A stretch of DNA of 57,928 nucleotides, from positions 1-57,928 of the forward strand of contig JANXVE010000191.1 in assembly GCA_025351825.1 (NCBI GenBank), given 5' to 3'. Both the position numbers and the translations under genes were made by a program. Shown one piece after another: positions 9,563 through 20,400 of the stretch. Each line of letters begins with the position of its first letter. Within the stretch, counting starts at the first letter, position 1. The stretch comes from Chamaesiphon sp. 341R_metabat_111. GTDB lineage: Bacteria; Cyanobacteriota; Cyanobacteriia; Cyanobacteriales; Chamaesiphonaceae. The notes below the pieces were generated by a model. It saw only the letters and a program-made list of their open reading frames with translations. It was not told where the DNA came from and did not search any database.

Positions 9563-10492
9563 TCAATCACCATGAATATTTTGATATTCTTGATAACTTC
9601 GGCCCATTAAACCAGAAAACATCCCCGCGCCGCGATAAATTTCTAATAAGGAGCGAACTAGGAACACTCGACCTAGTAAAATTGCTGGTAACAGCGTCAC
9701 TAAACCGATCGCCATCCTAGCAGTTCCCGTTCCAATCCGTTTCACTAAAACTTTGACAATTGGCTCAAATTCTTTTTCACAAAGGGCGTAGGTGCTATGA
9801 CAGCGATAACCACGCTGGAGAATCCACTGCATCTTGATGCGGCTTTGGGGAATCCACTCATGTACTACTGCGGCATCTGCCCAGACAATTTTGTAACCAG
9901 CTCGACTCACCCGCATAAAAAAGTGAGTGTCTTCACCGCCAGTCATGGCAAAGCGCGGATCGAAAATTTGGCCCATTTCTCGCAAAACTTGTGCTCGCAG
10001 CAGGACGTTACCAGCTCCGGTAAATTTCAGCAGATGACCAGTCGGAAACCGTTTAGCCTCAAAAAACTTACCCTCGACTGCCCATTTTGGTGTATCTGGT
10101 TCGGGAAAAAAAGGTAGGGATGGTCCGGTAACGGCATCAGCTTGATATTTCTGTTGCACGGTCAATAGTTCTTCTAGCCACGAAGATTCGGGTACTTCGT
10201 CATCATCGATAAATGCGGCAAACTCTGTCGCCGGATCGATCTGGGCAATAGCTCGATTGCGAACATAAGAAATGCCTCGCTGTGGCTCACTTAAATATGT
10301 CAGTGACCACCTGAAATGCGATTGGAGTTGTTGACAAAATACTTGCGCCGAGCAGTGAGGATCGTTATCAACAACGATCACCTCAATTTGAGGCGTTGGG
10401 TGATGATCGAAGCTCAATCGATCGAGACCCTCCATTAGCCTTTTTAAGCCTTCTGGTCGCTGATAGGTGGCCACACAAATCGAAATTATCAT
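9563..10492 (-). CDS. Glycosyltransferase family 2
   Basis: This 309-residue GT-A enzyme begins MIISICVATYQRPEGL, has IEVIVVDND and the metal-binding AAFIDDDEVPE, and then GGEDTHFFMRVSRAGY, the typical ED motif. Two hydrophobic stretches near the C terminus (around 250-285) suggest membrane association. The ATG overlaps the stop of the Wzx-like gene as ATGA (10489-10492), a sign of translational coupling. It should transfer a sugar during repeat-unit assembly; donor and acceptor are unknown. Confidence 0.9.
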   Translation of the reverse strand: MIISICVATYQRPEGLKRLMEGLDRLSFDHHPTPQIEVIVVDNDPHCSAQVFCQQLQSHFRWSLTYLSEPQRGISYVRNRAIAQIDPATEFAAFIDDDEVPESSWLEELLTVQQKYQADAVTGPSLPFFPEPDTPKWAVEGKFFEAKRFPTGHLLKFTGAGNVLLRAQVLREMGQIFDPRFAMTGGEDTHFFMRVSRAGYKIVWADAAVVHEWIPQSRIKMQWILQRGYRCHSTYALCEKEFEPIVKVLVKRIGTGTARMAIGLVTLLPAILLGRVFLVRSLLEIYRGAGMFSGLMGRSYQEYQNIHGD

Positions 10493-11772
10493 ACTGCGGA
10501 TTTTTGTTTACGGTACAAGAAGGCAACTGTCACCCAAAACATCAGGGCTAACAGTCCATCAGAAACTAGGCTGGCCCAAGCTGCTCCCTGCCAAGAATAC
10601 AGCGGAATCAACCACAAATTGATCGCGATATTAAATCCGGCGATACCTGTCTCCATCGCACTGCGGCGATTTTGGAAGCCAGAACCGCTGAGAATATCAC
10701 CGCCAAAATGTTGCAAGGCGCGGAATAAGGGGATGGGAGCCAGCCACTGCAAGGCTTCAACTACTGGTAGATATCCGTCTCCCAGGATACTCGGTACCAT
10801 CGGCGAGAATAAAACTAGTCCGACCCCAGCGACCAGAGCATAACCAATACTAATCCCAACCAAGGGTTTTGCAAAGGCTAACGCAGCTCCTACGCCATCT
10901 CTGCCCTTCCGGAAAAACTCGGCATAGGCAGCACCAGCGATCGAAATAATCGGAATAAACGACACATCGATCAATCGATAGGCAGCGGCATAAATACCCG
11001 TTGCTGACAATGTTGATAGCTTTGCCAACATTGTTTTGTCGATGTCACAGTAGATCGTGTAAGCGGAATTACTGATGGCAAAGGATACACCTTCCCCCAG
11101 TTCGGGCTTAATTCGCGCTAGTTCTAAACGTGGAGATCCTAAAAATCGCTGGACCAGAATCGCGGCAAATAATGCCGAGACAATCGTGCTGATTAGGTAC
11201 AGGTAAATCCATTCCAGACCGCTAGGATTCGGAAAAAAGTTGAGTAAGGAGATCGCCGCGACTACTTTTGTCGAGACAATCGCAATCCGAATATGTGCTG
11301 AGATATCCAGCCTATCTACAGCCTGAAAGGCTCTGCTAGCTAAACTAGTAACACTTCCAAAAATCAAATCACCAACAGCAACCAAAATAACTGCCAGTAG
11401 TGAGACTGATTGAGGTAAAAAGATTGGAACTATCAGCAGTAATAGGATCGTAAATGCCACTCCCGTTGCTAATGTTACCAGTAGCGAATTTCCCCAATAG
11501 ACAGAGAATAAACTCCGATCTTTGGCAACATTCTTGAGCAGCAAAATTTCTGTACCCAAGCCGACAAAGGGAAAGATAATTGCTACTAAAGCTGTAATAC
11601 CGACGAATTCACCATATCTAGCCACTCCTAATGTCCGAGCGATAACGATAAAGTAGGCCGCTTGGAGCACTAAGCTCAATCCTTTCCCAATCAGCAGCCA
11701 CACAGCCCCCTGGACTAAAGGTTTTGCCATCGCCCGATCGATATAAGTTTTAACCCGTTTTAACAGCCACAT
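10489..11772 (-). CDS. Wzx-like lipid-linked oligosaccharide flippase
   Basis: This 427-residue integral membrane protein has about 12 hydrophobic helices and the polysaccharide-synthesis/MATE-type fold of O-antigen flippases. It starts with KPLVQGAVWLLIGKGLSLVLQ and has RTLGVARYGEFVGI, the usual first-helix pattern of Wzx proteins. The family flips undecaprenyl-diphosphate repeat units across the inner membrane. Its place between a Wzy-like polymerase gene (118 bases upstream) and an overlapping GT2 gene supports the role. It could in principle also move a peptide-bearing repeat unit, given the NRPS genes in the same operon. Confidence 0.85.
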   Translation of the reverse strand: MWLLKRVKTYIDRAMAKPLVQGAVWLLIGKGLSLVLQAAYFIVIARTLGVARYGEFVGITALVAIIFPFVGLGTEILLLKNVAKDRSLFSVYWGNSLLVTLATGVAFTILLLLIVPIFLPQSVSLLAVILVAVGDLIFGSVTSLASRAFQAVDRLDISAHIRIAIVSTKVVAAISLLNFFPNPSGLEWIYLYLISTIVSALFAAILVQRFLGSPRLELARIKPELGEGVSFAISNSAYTIYCDIDKTMLAKLSTLSATGIYAAAYRLIDVSFIPIISIAGAAYAEFFRKGRDGVGAALAFAKPLVGISIGYALVAGVGLVLFSPMVPSILGDGYLPVVEALQWLAPIPLFRALQHFGGDILSGSGFQNRRSAMETGIAGFNIAINLWLIPLYSWQGAAWASLVSDGLLALMFWVTVAFLYRKQKSAV

Positions 11773-11890
11773 GATTGATTTTCCCAGACATTCTTGTGCA
11801 TAGGTGTAGGAGGACGATCGGAACAGGGGCGCAGATTAATTTTAGCGATCGAGGTCTGAAAAATCTCAGTTCAAAAGATGTTTAGCCTAG

Positions 11891-13171
11891 CTAACTTTCA
11901 CTTAGCACGGGTGCTGAATCTACTTTAGCCATCGGCACAGTTGCCAATGAGAAAGATATGGCAATATAGAGCAACCAAAATATATCATTGCGGTTGATCA
12001 AACAGCTTTCGGTGAGATTACCCAATACCAAATAGATTAAATACAATAATGACCACGAACTAGCCGCATGTCGATCGACTCGTAATAATTTCAATCCCCG
12101 CCACAGTGTTTGTAAAAAGCTAACTGCAAACACAACTACCCCCATTAGTCCAAAATCTAACCATAGGTCCATAAAGCCATTGTGAGCATTTGGTGGTGTC
12201 CAATTGGATGCTGCCCACACATAGGCACCTGGACTATCCCAATTAAACCAAAATCCATTATAACCATAGCCCTGCAACGGTTGTCGCCAAATCATCTCCA
12301 TAATTGCTGGCCACATTCGAGTTCTGCCTGTCAAGGTCAGATCCTTGCCAATTGAACCCAATAAAATTGTCGCATTTCGATCGAGCCAGAGCGAAAGCCC
12401 ACCACCAAACAGCACGACGGCAATAATCGCTGGCACCATCACAGTATATCGCCAGCGGAACATAGCGCAGACGGGAATTAGCGCGATCGTTGCTGCAAAA
12501 TTAATCATCGATGATGAGGATCTAGACAGGACGATCAGGCAACATGATAGGGCTAGTCCGGCGATCGGGAACCAGCGATCTTCTTTTGAATCTATGGCCA
12601 ATAATACGAAAACTACCCCCCCAAGCCCCATGATTTTACCAAGGATATTTTTGTGGATGTAGATGCCTCGCCAAGATCCAGCATGTATCCCCGAATCCAT
12701 CGTACCGTAGTGGGGAATGACAATAGCAAAGAGGATACTCAACCCGATAATCAGGGCACAACTCCAGCCCAGTAATTTTAGTTGCTCTCGGATGGTATAT
12801 CGCGAAGCTAAATATAATCCAAATAGGCTGGTACCAATTAAGGCAATACTCCGCAGTAGGGTGTTTTTGGGGTTTGAAGACCAGATTACTGAGACAAAGG
12901 CAATTGCCAAAAGTAACCAAATTGTGCGATCTTTACTTAGGGTATAAAGTGCTTTTTTCCAGCGGATCGCGAGCAGGAAAAATGAGATGACATAAGTCAA
13001 GAAAAAGATGTTTTGCTGTAATGTATAGTCAACTGGATCGGGAAATACTTCTACGCCTACGCCTTCTCCAGCCCCACCAGACAAGATGACCTGTAGCAGT
13101 CCCGAACTGTACAACATCAAGGCTATTACTACAAAACAGCTTTCAGCGATCGGCAAATATTTATTTATCAT
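11891..13171 (-). CDS. Wzy-like O-antigen/exopolysaccharide polymerase (O-antigen ligase family)
   Basis: This 426-residue protein has about ten membrane helices and a large loop with LTGRTRMWP and LQGYGYNGFW, followed by NAHNGFMDLWLDFGLMG, which matches the His-Asn...Gly-Leu-x-Gly pattern of the Wzy_C/WaaL family. Such proteins polymerise repeat units or ligate them at the periplasmic face. The ATG (13171) overlaps the TGA of the NRPS-TE gene as ATGA, so it is probably translated by ribosomes that have just finished the NRPS. This is the closest physical link between peptide synthesis and polysaccharide synthesis in the window. Confidence 0.88.
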   Translation of the reverse strand: MINKYLPIAESCFVVIALMLYSSGLLQVILSGGAGEGVGVEVFPDPVDYTLQQNIFFLTYVISFFLLAIRWKKALYTLSKDRTIWLLLAIAFVSVIWSSNPKNTLLRSIALIGTSLFGLYLASRYTIREQLKLLGWSCALIIGLSILFAIVIPHYGTMDSGIHAGSWRGIYIHKNILGKIMGLGGVVFVLLAIDSKEDRWFPIAGLALSCCLIVLSRSSSSMINFAATIALIPVCAMFRWRYTVMVPAIIAVVLFGGGLSLWLDRNATILLGSIGKDLTLTGRTRMWPAIMEMIWRQPLQGYGYNGFWFNWDSPGAYVWAASNWTPPNAHNGFMDLWLDFGLMGVVVFAVSFLQTLWRGLKLLRVDRHAASSWSLLYLIYLVLGNLTESCLINRNDIFWLLYIAISFSLATVPMAKVDSAPVLSES

Positions 13172-16100
13172 GATTTAGTTTGTTGCTCGATCTCTACCGC
13201 TAGTCGCTCTAGGCAAAGTCTAATTTTTGCTGCTACAAGCTGGACATTCGGTTCTTTTAAAATACCATGATGAGCTGTCGGCAGATGATGAATTTCGATG
13301 TTGCCAGCTACGCACTTATTCCAACCCAGATCGCGGGAAAGAGCTTGATTTAGAGGCTGGACTTGGCAGCGCAGCAAGGTCAGATCGCCTGGATAAATTT
13401 GAGCTTGATAATCTTCACTAGCCTGTAAGTTAGCATCAAAAACATTGATGTATTCAGGGGAAACTTCGTTCCACTGGGAGATCATATACTTGCGATAATC
13501 ACCTCGGTGGACAATTTTGTAACTAATTCGAGATCGTAAATATAGCCATTTACCTCTGGTATCTGAGAGCCAAAGATTGCGAAAATGAATCCCGATCGCT
13601 TTCAGTAATGATGGCCGAGTTGGAATAAAAGTTGGTGAAACACGATCGAGTAAGGCAAGTAAAGCTACTTTTTGACCTTGCCGATCGAGCTGTTGGGCAA
13701 TTTCATACACTACTAATCCAGCGAAGGAATAACCTAACAAAAAGTAAGGGCCATATGGCTGAATTGTCTTCATTTCGGTGATGTAATGTGTTGCCATTGC
13801 TTCGACACTGCAAAGTGGTACGGCTTTTCCATCTAGCCCTAATGATTGTAGCCCATAAACAGGCTGTTCCTGTCCTAAATGCGTGGCGAGACTGTAATAT
13901 TCCAAGACATTACCCCCAATTGGGTGAATACAAAACAGCGGTGATTTTGGGCCTTGAGGTTGGATTGGCACTAATGAAGAATAGGGTGCAGACCATCCTT
14001 CCTGCCGCAGTAAATTAGCTAATTTTTCAATAGTTTGAGCTTGGAATAAAGTCGCTAATGGTAAATTCCGATCCCAAACTCGCTCGATTTCACTAAATAA
14101 GCGAATTGCTAAGAGCGAGTGACCGCCTAGTTCAAAAAAGTTATCAGTAACATTAATCGTTGGCGTAGCCCCTCCTGCGGAGGATCGAATGCCCAGAACT
14201 TGCTCCCAAATTTTGGTGAGTTGAACTTCAAATTCATCTCGCGGGCGGGCGAATGTCCGTTCGGACGAAAGCGCGCCACCAAGGCGGTTGGGATCGGAGT
14301 CTCGTGCTGGGGCTGGTAATGCCCGTCGATCGATTTTGCCGTTGGGTGTCAGCGGGATGGCTGGCAATAGCACAAATGCCGATGGCACCATATACCCAGG
14401 CAGTTGGCTGAGAAATTGACGGAGGTCGCTGGCGGGAATCTGCTGGGCATCGGTGGCTACATAGTAAGCTACCAAGCGTTTGTCACCAGGAATGTCTTCT
14501 CTGGCGATTACAATAGTTGTTTTGATTTGGGGATGTCGATCGAGTAGTGCGGTGATTTCACCTGGCTCGATTCGGATGCCGGAAATCTTGATTTGCCGAT
14601 CGATCCGACCGAGAATTTCTAGTTGACCATCGGGTAAATAACGACCTCGATCGCCTGTATGGTAGATTAGATCGTCTGGCTCGGATCGATCTGGGTTTGG
14701 CACAAATCGATCTCGATCGGCTGCGGTAGCATTCAGATAGCCTTTGGTGCGGAAGGGCGTACGGATCGCAATTTCGCCCGCTTCACCGATCCCGCAGAGC
14801 TGACGATCTGGGTTAAATAATAGTGCTTGGGTTTGAGGTAAGGTGATGCCAATGGGCTGAATACCAGGACGGACATCATTGGGTATTCGATAATAGCATT
14901 TCGCTAGGGTTGTTTCGGTGGGACCATAGAGATTAATGATTTCTCCAGCATGGGGAAAATGCTCTCGCCATTGACTAATTAGCGTCTCTTGGAGTGGTTC
15001 GCCAGCAAAGAAGGTCCGGCGTAAAGTTCGTAAGGATATGCCTGTGGGGACATTCATCAGCCATGATTGGGCTAATGTGGGGACTGTATGCAAGATCGTA
15101 ATTTGCTGCCGCTCCATCCAGGGTAAGATGCGGCCAGGGGTCAGATCTTCGGTGGCTGCGGGCAGGCATAGAGTCGCGCCGCTGGTGAGGGGTAAGAAGA
15201 TATCTCTGAGCATCACGTCAAAAGACAAACCAGTGAGCTGTGCCGCCCGATCTTCAGGGACGATCTCAAATGTCTCCCGTTGCCAATTGAGAAAGTGAGC
15301 TAATCCTTGATGTGTTCCGAGTACGCCTTTGGGTACGCCTGTGGTACCTGAGGTGAAAAAGACGTATGCGGCGGCATCGATCGGCAGCGCAATTGGTGCC
15401 GTCTTGGGGTACAGGATCGTCTCTAGGCTGCTCACTTTACCTGTATCTGGTTCGATAGTCAAAATCCCGATCTCTGAGCTGAGACTAGTGAGTGAGCCGG
15501 ACTTACCCACCACCACTAGATATTTAGCTTCAGCGGTAGCCAACATCAATTCTTGTCTGGCTACTGGCAGCTTGGGATCGATATTTAGCAGGACACCACC
15601 ACTCATCAATACGCCAAGCATACTGGCAATCAGTCCAAAACTGCGATCGCCAGAAACTGCTACAGTAGTACCGATCGATAGTTTATTTGCTCTCAATAAT
15701 TGAGCGATCTCTTGCGCGGCTGTGGCTAATTCTTGATAAGTCCAGGTGCGATTGGCTTGAACGATGGCGGCTTGGTGTGGTGCTTGGGTTGCCCAATTGA
15801 TGAAGGTGGTGGTAATCGGGTCAAATTCTGGTTTGGATAGGGCGATCCGAGGATTGGGGAGGAGAGTTTGAGCGGCGGGGGTGACGAGGGAATAAGCTTG
15901 AATCGATCGATCTGGACGGGCGACAATTTGGGTGAGGAGTTGCTCGAATTGGGCGAGCATTTCGACCATTCTGGCTGGTGCAAATAAGTCGGTATTGTAG
16001 GCGAGATCGAAATGAATTTGATGGTTTTGTTCTTTGACGTAGAGCGTGATGTCAAATTTGGAATTGCCTTCGGCAATGGTGACTGGTGCTACTGTCAGCC

Positions 16101-17409
16101 CATCGAGATCTAGGTTCAGATCCTCGACGTTGAGCATATTAAACAATACTTGAAACAGGGGATTGCGACTGAGATCGCGGCGGGGATTGAGTTCTTCGAT
16201 CAGTTTTTCAAAGGGGACATCTTGATGGGCATACGAGCCCAGTGCCGTTTTGCGGACGCGCCCTAGTAATGCTTGAAAACTGGGATTGCCGGACAAATCA
16301 GCTTTTAATAATAAAGTATTGATAAAAAAGCCAATTAATCCTTCAACTTCCGTGCGATTGCGGCCAGCGATCGGGGAGGCAATGATAAAATCTGACTGTC
16401 CGCTGTGGCGAGAGAGCAGAATTTGGAAGGCAGCAAGCAAGGACATAAACAGCGTCGCGCCCTCTTGACGACACAGAGCTTTGAGATCTGCTGTCAGTTG
16501 GGGCGATAGATCGATACTGGTAACTTTACCAGCGTAAGTTTGAATTGCTGGACGGGGATAGTCTGTCGGCAATTCTAAGATCGGATTGACATGAGTGAGC
16601 TGCTGTTTCCAGTAGTCGAGTTGCTGGACGATAACTTCGCCGGAAAGCCACTCCCGCTGCCATACAGCATAGTCTGCATACTGAACTTGGAGTGGGGATA
16701 AGGGGTTGGGTTTGTGAGCACAGAGGGCATTGTAGACCTGTCCTAGCTGCTGCCAAAATAGCCCCATCGACCAAGCATCGGAAGCAATATGGTGCATCGT
16801 CGCCAGGAAAATGTGCTGGTTGGGGGCGAGTTGCACCAGGGAACAGCGCAGCATCAGATCGGTGGCGAGATTAAATGGTTTGCGGCTAGATTGATGGAGA
16901 TATGCCTGGACTTGGGCTTGCTGTTCGGGAGCTGGAATTTGCTGGAGATCGACGATCTCTAGTTGGACTGGTGCAGGTGGATTGATGACTTGGATGGGGT
17001 TGTTGTCTACCGTCAGGTAATTGGTGCGGATTATTTCATGGTGGCTGACGATCGCATCCAGAGCTTGCTGTAAAATCTGAACATCTATAGAGCCTATCAA
17101 TTCTACAGCTTCGGGGATGTTGTAGGAGGAGCTATTTGGTTCGATCCGATCGAGAAACCACAGTCGCTGTTGAGCGAAAGACAATGGCAAATCTTGGGCG
17201 CGAGAAACAATGGGAATCACTGCTAATGCGGATCCGATTCCTTCGCCTTCATGCAAAAAGCTAATAATTTCGGCTTTGCGATCTGCTAGTGCCGATTTTA
17301 AGCGCGGGGTGAGCGTGTCATTCGGAGCCTTACATTTGAGCTTTTGCCCATCGGTGGAGATCTGGACACCAAGTAGGCGTAGTTCGGATAATAATTCTAG
17401 GGTACTCAT
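13168..17409 (-). CDS. NRPS termination module: TubC-type docking domain, C, A, PCP, TE
   Basis: This 1413-residue protein starts with a TubC-like docking domain (1-52). The condensation domain spans about 70-500, with HHIASDA at 206-212 (Ala where Gly is usual). The adenylation domain spans about 530-1030, with TSGTTGVPKG at 686-695, YGPTE at 828-832 and Lys1025 in NGKIDR. A carrier domain (FFELGGHSLL, Ser1098) and a type I thioesterase (GYSFAG, Ser1228) follow. The binding-pocket residues I read are D,V,R,H,F,A,L,A,(K), closest to the Ser code DVWHxSLx but with three departures, so the substrate is uncertain. The A-PCP linker has two stretches that look like in-frame repeat insertions. The gene overlaps the upstream NRPS and the downstream Wzy gene by ATGA. 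Confidence 0.93.
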   Translation of the reverse strand: MSTLELLSELRLLGVQISTDGQKLKCKAPNDTLTPRLKSALADRKAEIISFLHEGEGIGSALAVIPIVSRAQDLPLSFAQQRLWFLDRIEPNSSSYNIPEAVELIGSIDVQILQQALDAIVSHHEIIRTNYLTVDNNPIQVINPPAPVQLEIVDLQQIPAPEQQAQVQAYLHQSSRKPFNLATDLMLRCSLVQLAPNQHIFLATMHHIASDAWSMGLFWQQLGQVYNALCAHKPNPLSPLQVQYADYAVWQREWLSGEVIVQQLDYWKQQLTHVNPILELPTDYPRPAIQTYAGKVTSIDLSPQLTADLKALCRQEGATLFMSLLAAFQILLSRHSGQSDFIIASPIAGRNRTEVEGLIGFFINTLLLKADLSGNPSFQALLGRVRKTALGSYAHQDVPFEKLIEELNPRRDLSRNPLFQVLFNMLNVEDLNLDLDGLTVAPVTIAEGNSKFDITLYVKEQNHQIHFDLAYNTDLFAPARMVEMLAQFEQLLTQIVARPDRSIQAYSLVTPAAQTLLPNPRIALSKPEFDPITTTFINWATQAPHQAAIVQANRTWTYQELATAAQEIAQLLRANKLSIGTTVAVSGDRSFGLIASMLGVLMSGGVLLNIDPKLPVARQELMLATAEAKYLVVVGKSGSLTSLSSEIGILTIEPDTGKVSSLETILYPKTAPIALPIDAAAYVFFTSGTTGVPKGVLGTHQGLAHFLNWQRETFEIVPEDRAAQLTGLSFDVMLRDIFLPLTSGATLCLPAATEDLTPGRILPWMERQQITILHTVPTLAQSWLMNVPTGISLRTLRRTFFAGEPLQETLISQWREHFPHAGEIINLYGPTETTLAKCYYRIPNDVRPGIQPIGITLPQTQALLFNPDRQLCGIGEAGEIAIRTPFRTKGYLNATAADRDRFVPNPDRSEPDDLIYHTGDRGRYLPDGQLEILGRIDRQIKISGIRIEPGEITALLDRHPQIKTTIVIAREDIPGDKRLVAYYVATDAQQIPASDLRQFLSQLPGYMVPSAFVLLPAIPLTPNGKIDRRALPAPARDSDPNRLGGALSSERTFARPRDEFEVQLTKIWEQVLGIRSSAGGATPTINVTDNFFELGGHSLLAIRLFSEIERVWDRNLPLATLFQAQTIEKLANLLRQEGWSAPYSSLVPIQPQGPKSPLFCIHPIGGNVLEYYSLATHLGQEQPVYGLQSLGLDGKAVPLCSVEAMATHYITEMKTIQPYGPYFLLGYSFAGLVVYEIAQQLDRQGQKVALLALLDRVSPTFIPTRPSLLKAIGIHFRNLWLSDTRGKWLYLRSRISYKIVHRGDYRKYMISQWNEVSPEYINVFDANLQASEDYQAQIYPGDLTLLRCQVQPLNQALSRDLGWNKCVAGNIEIHHLPTAHHGILKEPNVQLVAAKIRLCLERLAVEIEQQTKS
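14159..14187. repeat. GC-rich palindromic repeat inside the NRPS A-PCP linker
   Basis: The stretch contains GGCGTAGCCCC followed by CTCCTGCGGAG, with a short palindromic core, and looks like a dispersed cyanobacterial repeat. It encodes roughly SSAGGATPT, an extra segment just before the carrier domain that the other two NRPS carrier domains lack at the same place. A second candidate (about 14240-14290, with GTCCGTTCGGAC) encodes the nearby RLGGALSSERTFARP stretch. Confidence 0.5.
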
Positions 17410-20400
17410 ATTTCGATCTCCTCCATCTCATCTACTGTGGTGGAATTTTGACTACCTGCTTTGAACCAGATCGATGTATCGATGCGACTGGCTAATCCGG
17501 CAATTGTTGGTTGCTCGAATAGGGATTGGAGCGAGATGTCAATCGCAAATGCTTGTCGAGCGCGGGAAATAACTTGAGTCGCCAGCAAGGAATGTCCTCC
17601 CAGCTCGAAGAAATCATCGTTAGTGCCGACGCGCTCGATTCTCAGCACTTGAATCCAGATCTGGGCGAGAGTGATTTCGGTGGGTGTCGTGGGTGGGACA
17701 AAGCTCGTCTGAAGTTGCAAACTAGCGGAATCTGGTGCGGGTAAGGATGCTCGATCGGTCTTACCATTTGGAGTCAGGGGTAGTGCTGGGAGTACCACCA
17801 TCGCAGCGGGGAGGAAATAGTCGGGGACTTTTTGCTGGAGAAATTGCCTCAACTCATTGGGAATTGGAGCGGTTAAAGATTGAGGATGGGCAACCAAATA
17901 AGCTATCAACCGACGATCTCCAGGCAGATCTTCGCGAATAATTACTGTTGCTTGAGCAATGGTGGGATGTTGACAGAGCAAGGATTCGATCTCGCCGAGT
18001 TCGATTCTAAAGCCGCGCAATTTGACTTGGAAATCAGCTCTACCCAGACATTCAATTTTGCCATCGGGTAAATATCTCGCTAAGTCACCCGTCTGATAAA
18101 TTCGAGCAGTAGGATCGCCACTAAACGGATGGGGAATAAATTTAGCTGTAGTTAGAGCTGGTTGGTGCCAATAGCCTCTGGCTAATCCGGCTCCACCAAT
18201 GTAGAGTTCGCCAGGAATCCCGATCGGCACTGGTTGCAGTTGAGCATCTAGAATATAAGTCTCGGTATTAGCGATCGGTTTGCCGATCGAGATCTGCTGT
18301 TCGGCTCCAGTAATCTGATAAACTGTAGACCAAATTGTCGTCTCAGTTGGGCCATACATATTCCAGACAGCAGCACTTTTGGAGAGTAGTTGCGCGGCTA
18401 AGTCACGGCTAATTGCTTCGCCGCCTGAGAGAACTTTGAGTTGCTTATTTCCAGCCCATTCTGCTTCGAGCAATAGTCGCCAAGTTGAGGGCGTAGCCTG
18501 CATCATCGTAATTTCGGCAGCATCAATCGTAGCTGCTAATTTCTGCCCATCCATACTGTCTTCACGGCTGAGTAAGACTACCCGCGCCCCGACAACTAGG
18601 GGCAAGAAAATTTCCAGCACCGCAATATCAAAGGATAATGTCGTCACCGATAGCAGCGTATCGGCGGCGGTAATCCCTGGTTCCTGCTGCATTGAAGTCA
18701 GGAAATTTACCACGCCGCGATGCAATACTTCGACTCCTTTGGGTTTACCTGTGGAGCCGGATGTGTAGATAACGTAGGCAATATTATCGGGGCTGAGATT
18801 AATCTTTGGCGCGGTTGTCTGAGACTGAGCGATTTTCCCCCAATCTGTATCGAGACAAACTAGCTGCTGCACCTGCGGGAGCTGATGAATTAGAGAATGT
18901 TGAGTCAGCAGCACATGAATTTTGGCATCGGTAAGCATATACTCGATCCGATCGAGTGGATAATGTGGATCGATCGGCACATAGGCTGCACCAGCTTTGA
19001 GAATGCCCAGTAATCCAATTACCATCGCCAGAGAACGCTCGACACAAATCCCCACCAAGGTTTCTGGCTGCACGCCCAAACTAATCAGATAATTAGCAAC
19101 TCGATCTGCCTGAAGATCTAGCTCTAAGTAAGTGAGCTGTTGCCCCTCAAACACCACCGCGACAGCATCAGGAGTCAACTGTGCTTGCGTCTCAACTAAC
19201 TGATGCAGACATTTCGGATCGGGATAATCCGCCTGAGTCCCATTCCAATTTACCAATAACTGTTGTCTGGCTGCTGTATCTAGAAGTGGTAACTGGGAAA
19301 TTACCTGTTCGGGATCGGCGATGATGCCGCGCAACAATGTTTCAAATTCAGACAGGTGCCGATCGATTGTTGCTCGATCGAATAAATTGGTATTGTATTG
19401 ACACTCCAACACCATCTTGTCGGCTAGTTCGACTGCATTGATAAACAGCTCAAATGTCTCAAACTCGCGCGGGTTTAGGTGACTGTCTAGCTCCAAACCA
19501 CTGAATAACTGACTATTATTTGTCGCTGCTCGATCTAGATTAAACATAATCGGCACGAGGGGAATCCGACTCGGATCTCGCGAGAGAGCCAATTTACTTA
19601 CCAAACTCCCAAACGTAAATTGCTGGTGTTCATAAGCATCGAGAATAGTCGATCGACGCTGCTGTAAATAAGCTGTAAACGACTGATTGCCGTCAATTTG
19701 AGTTCGGAGCGGTAACAGGTTGGTACAGTGCCCTACTAGCCGATCTTGCCCTGAGGCGACTTGTCCACAAGCCGGAATCCCTACCACCAAATCGGTTTGC
19801 CCTGTCAAACGATGCAACCACACTTCAAATCCAGCGAGGATCGTCGTGTTAAAGCTACAGCCAAATTGTTTGCCGAGTTGTTTCAATCCCGCGCCGATCG
19901 AACCATCTAAATCGTAATCTACTCGCGCCGCATTAAAAGTGCGGAAGGTTGGGCGAGGGCGATCTGTCGGAAAGTCAACTACAGGTACAGCATCTGCAAA
20001 CTGTGCCAGCCAATATTGCTCGGTGTCGGCAGCGTCTGACTGTTGCGCTGCGGCGATCTCTGTCCTAGCGTAGTCACTAAACTTTTCCGCCGCTGGCAGA
20101 TCGGGCGCGATCCCCTGAACTGCGGCAGAATATAGCGCACCCAAATCTTCAATCAGGATACCCCAAGACCAGCCATCACAGACGATGTGGTGGGCGTTGA
20201 GCAGTAGCAAGTGCTCTTGTGGTGCTAATTTGATGATTTGTGCCCGAAACAGTGGCCCCTGCTCGATTTTGAAGGGTCGATCGAGATCTTGCTTGACGAT
20301 CTGGGCTAGTTGTAAATCGCGCTCTGGCGGTGATAGGGCGGTAAGATCGATTCTGGGAATATCGATCGGTAATTCCGCTACGATACAGAGTGATTCACCG

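Noticed and set aside
15038-15703. Plus-strand frames within the NRPS-TE gene
   Set aside because: They are antisense to the conserved A domain and lack any protein-like motif.
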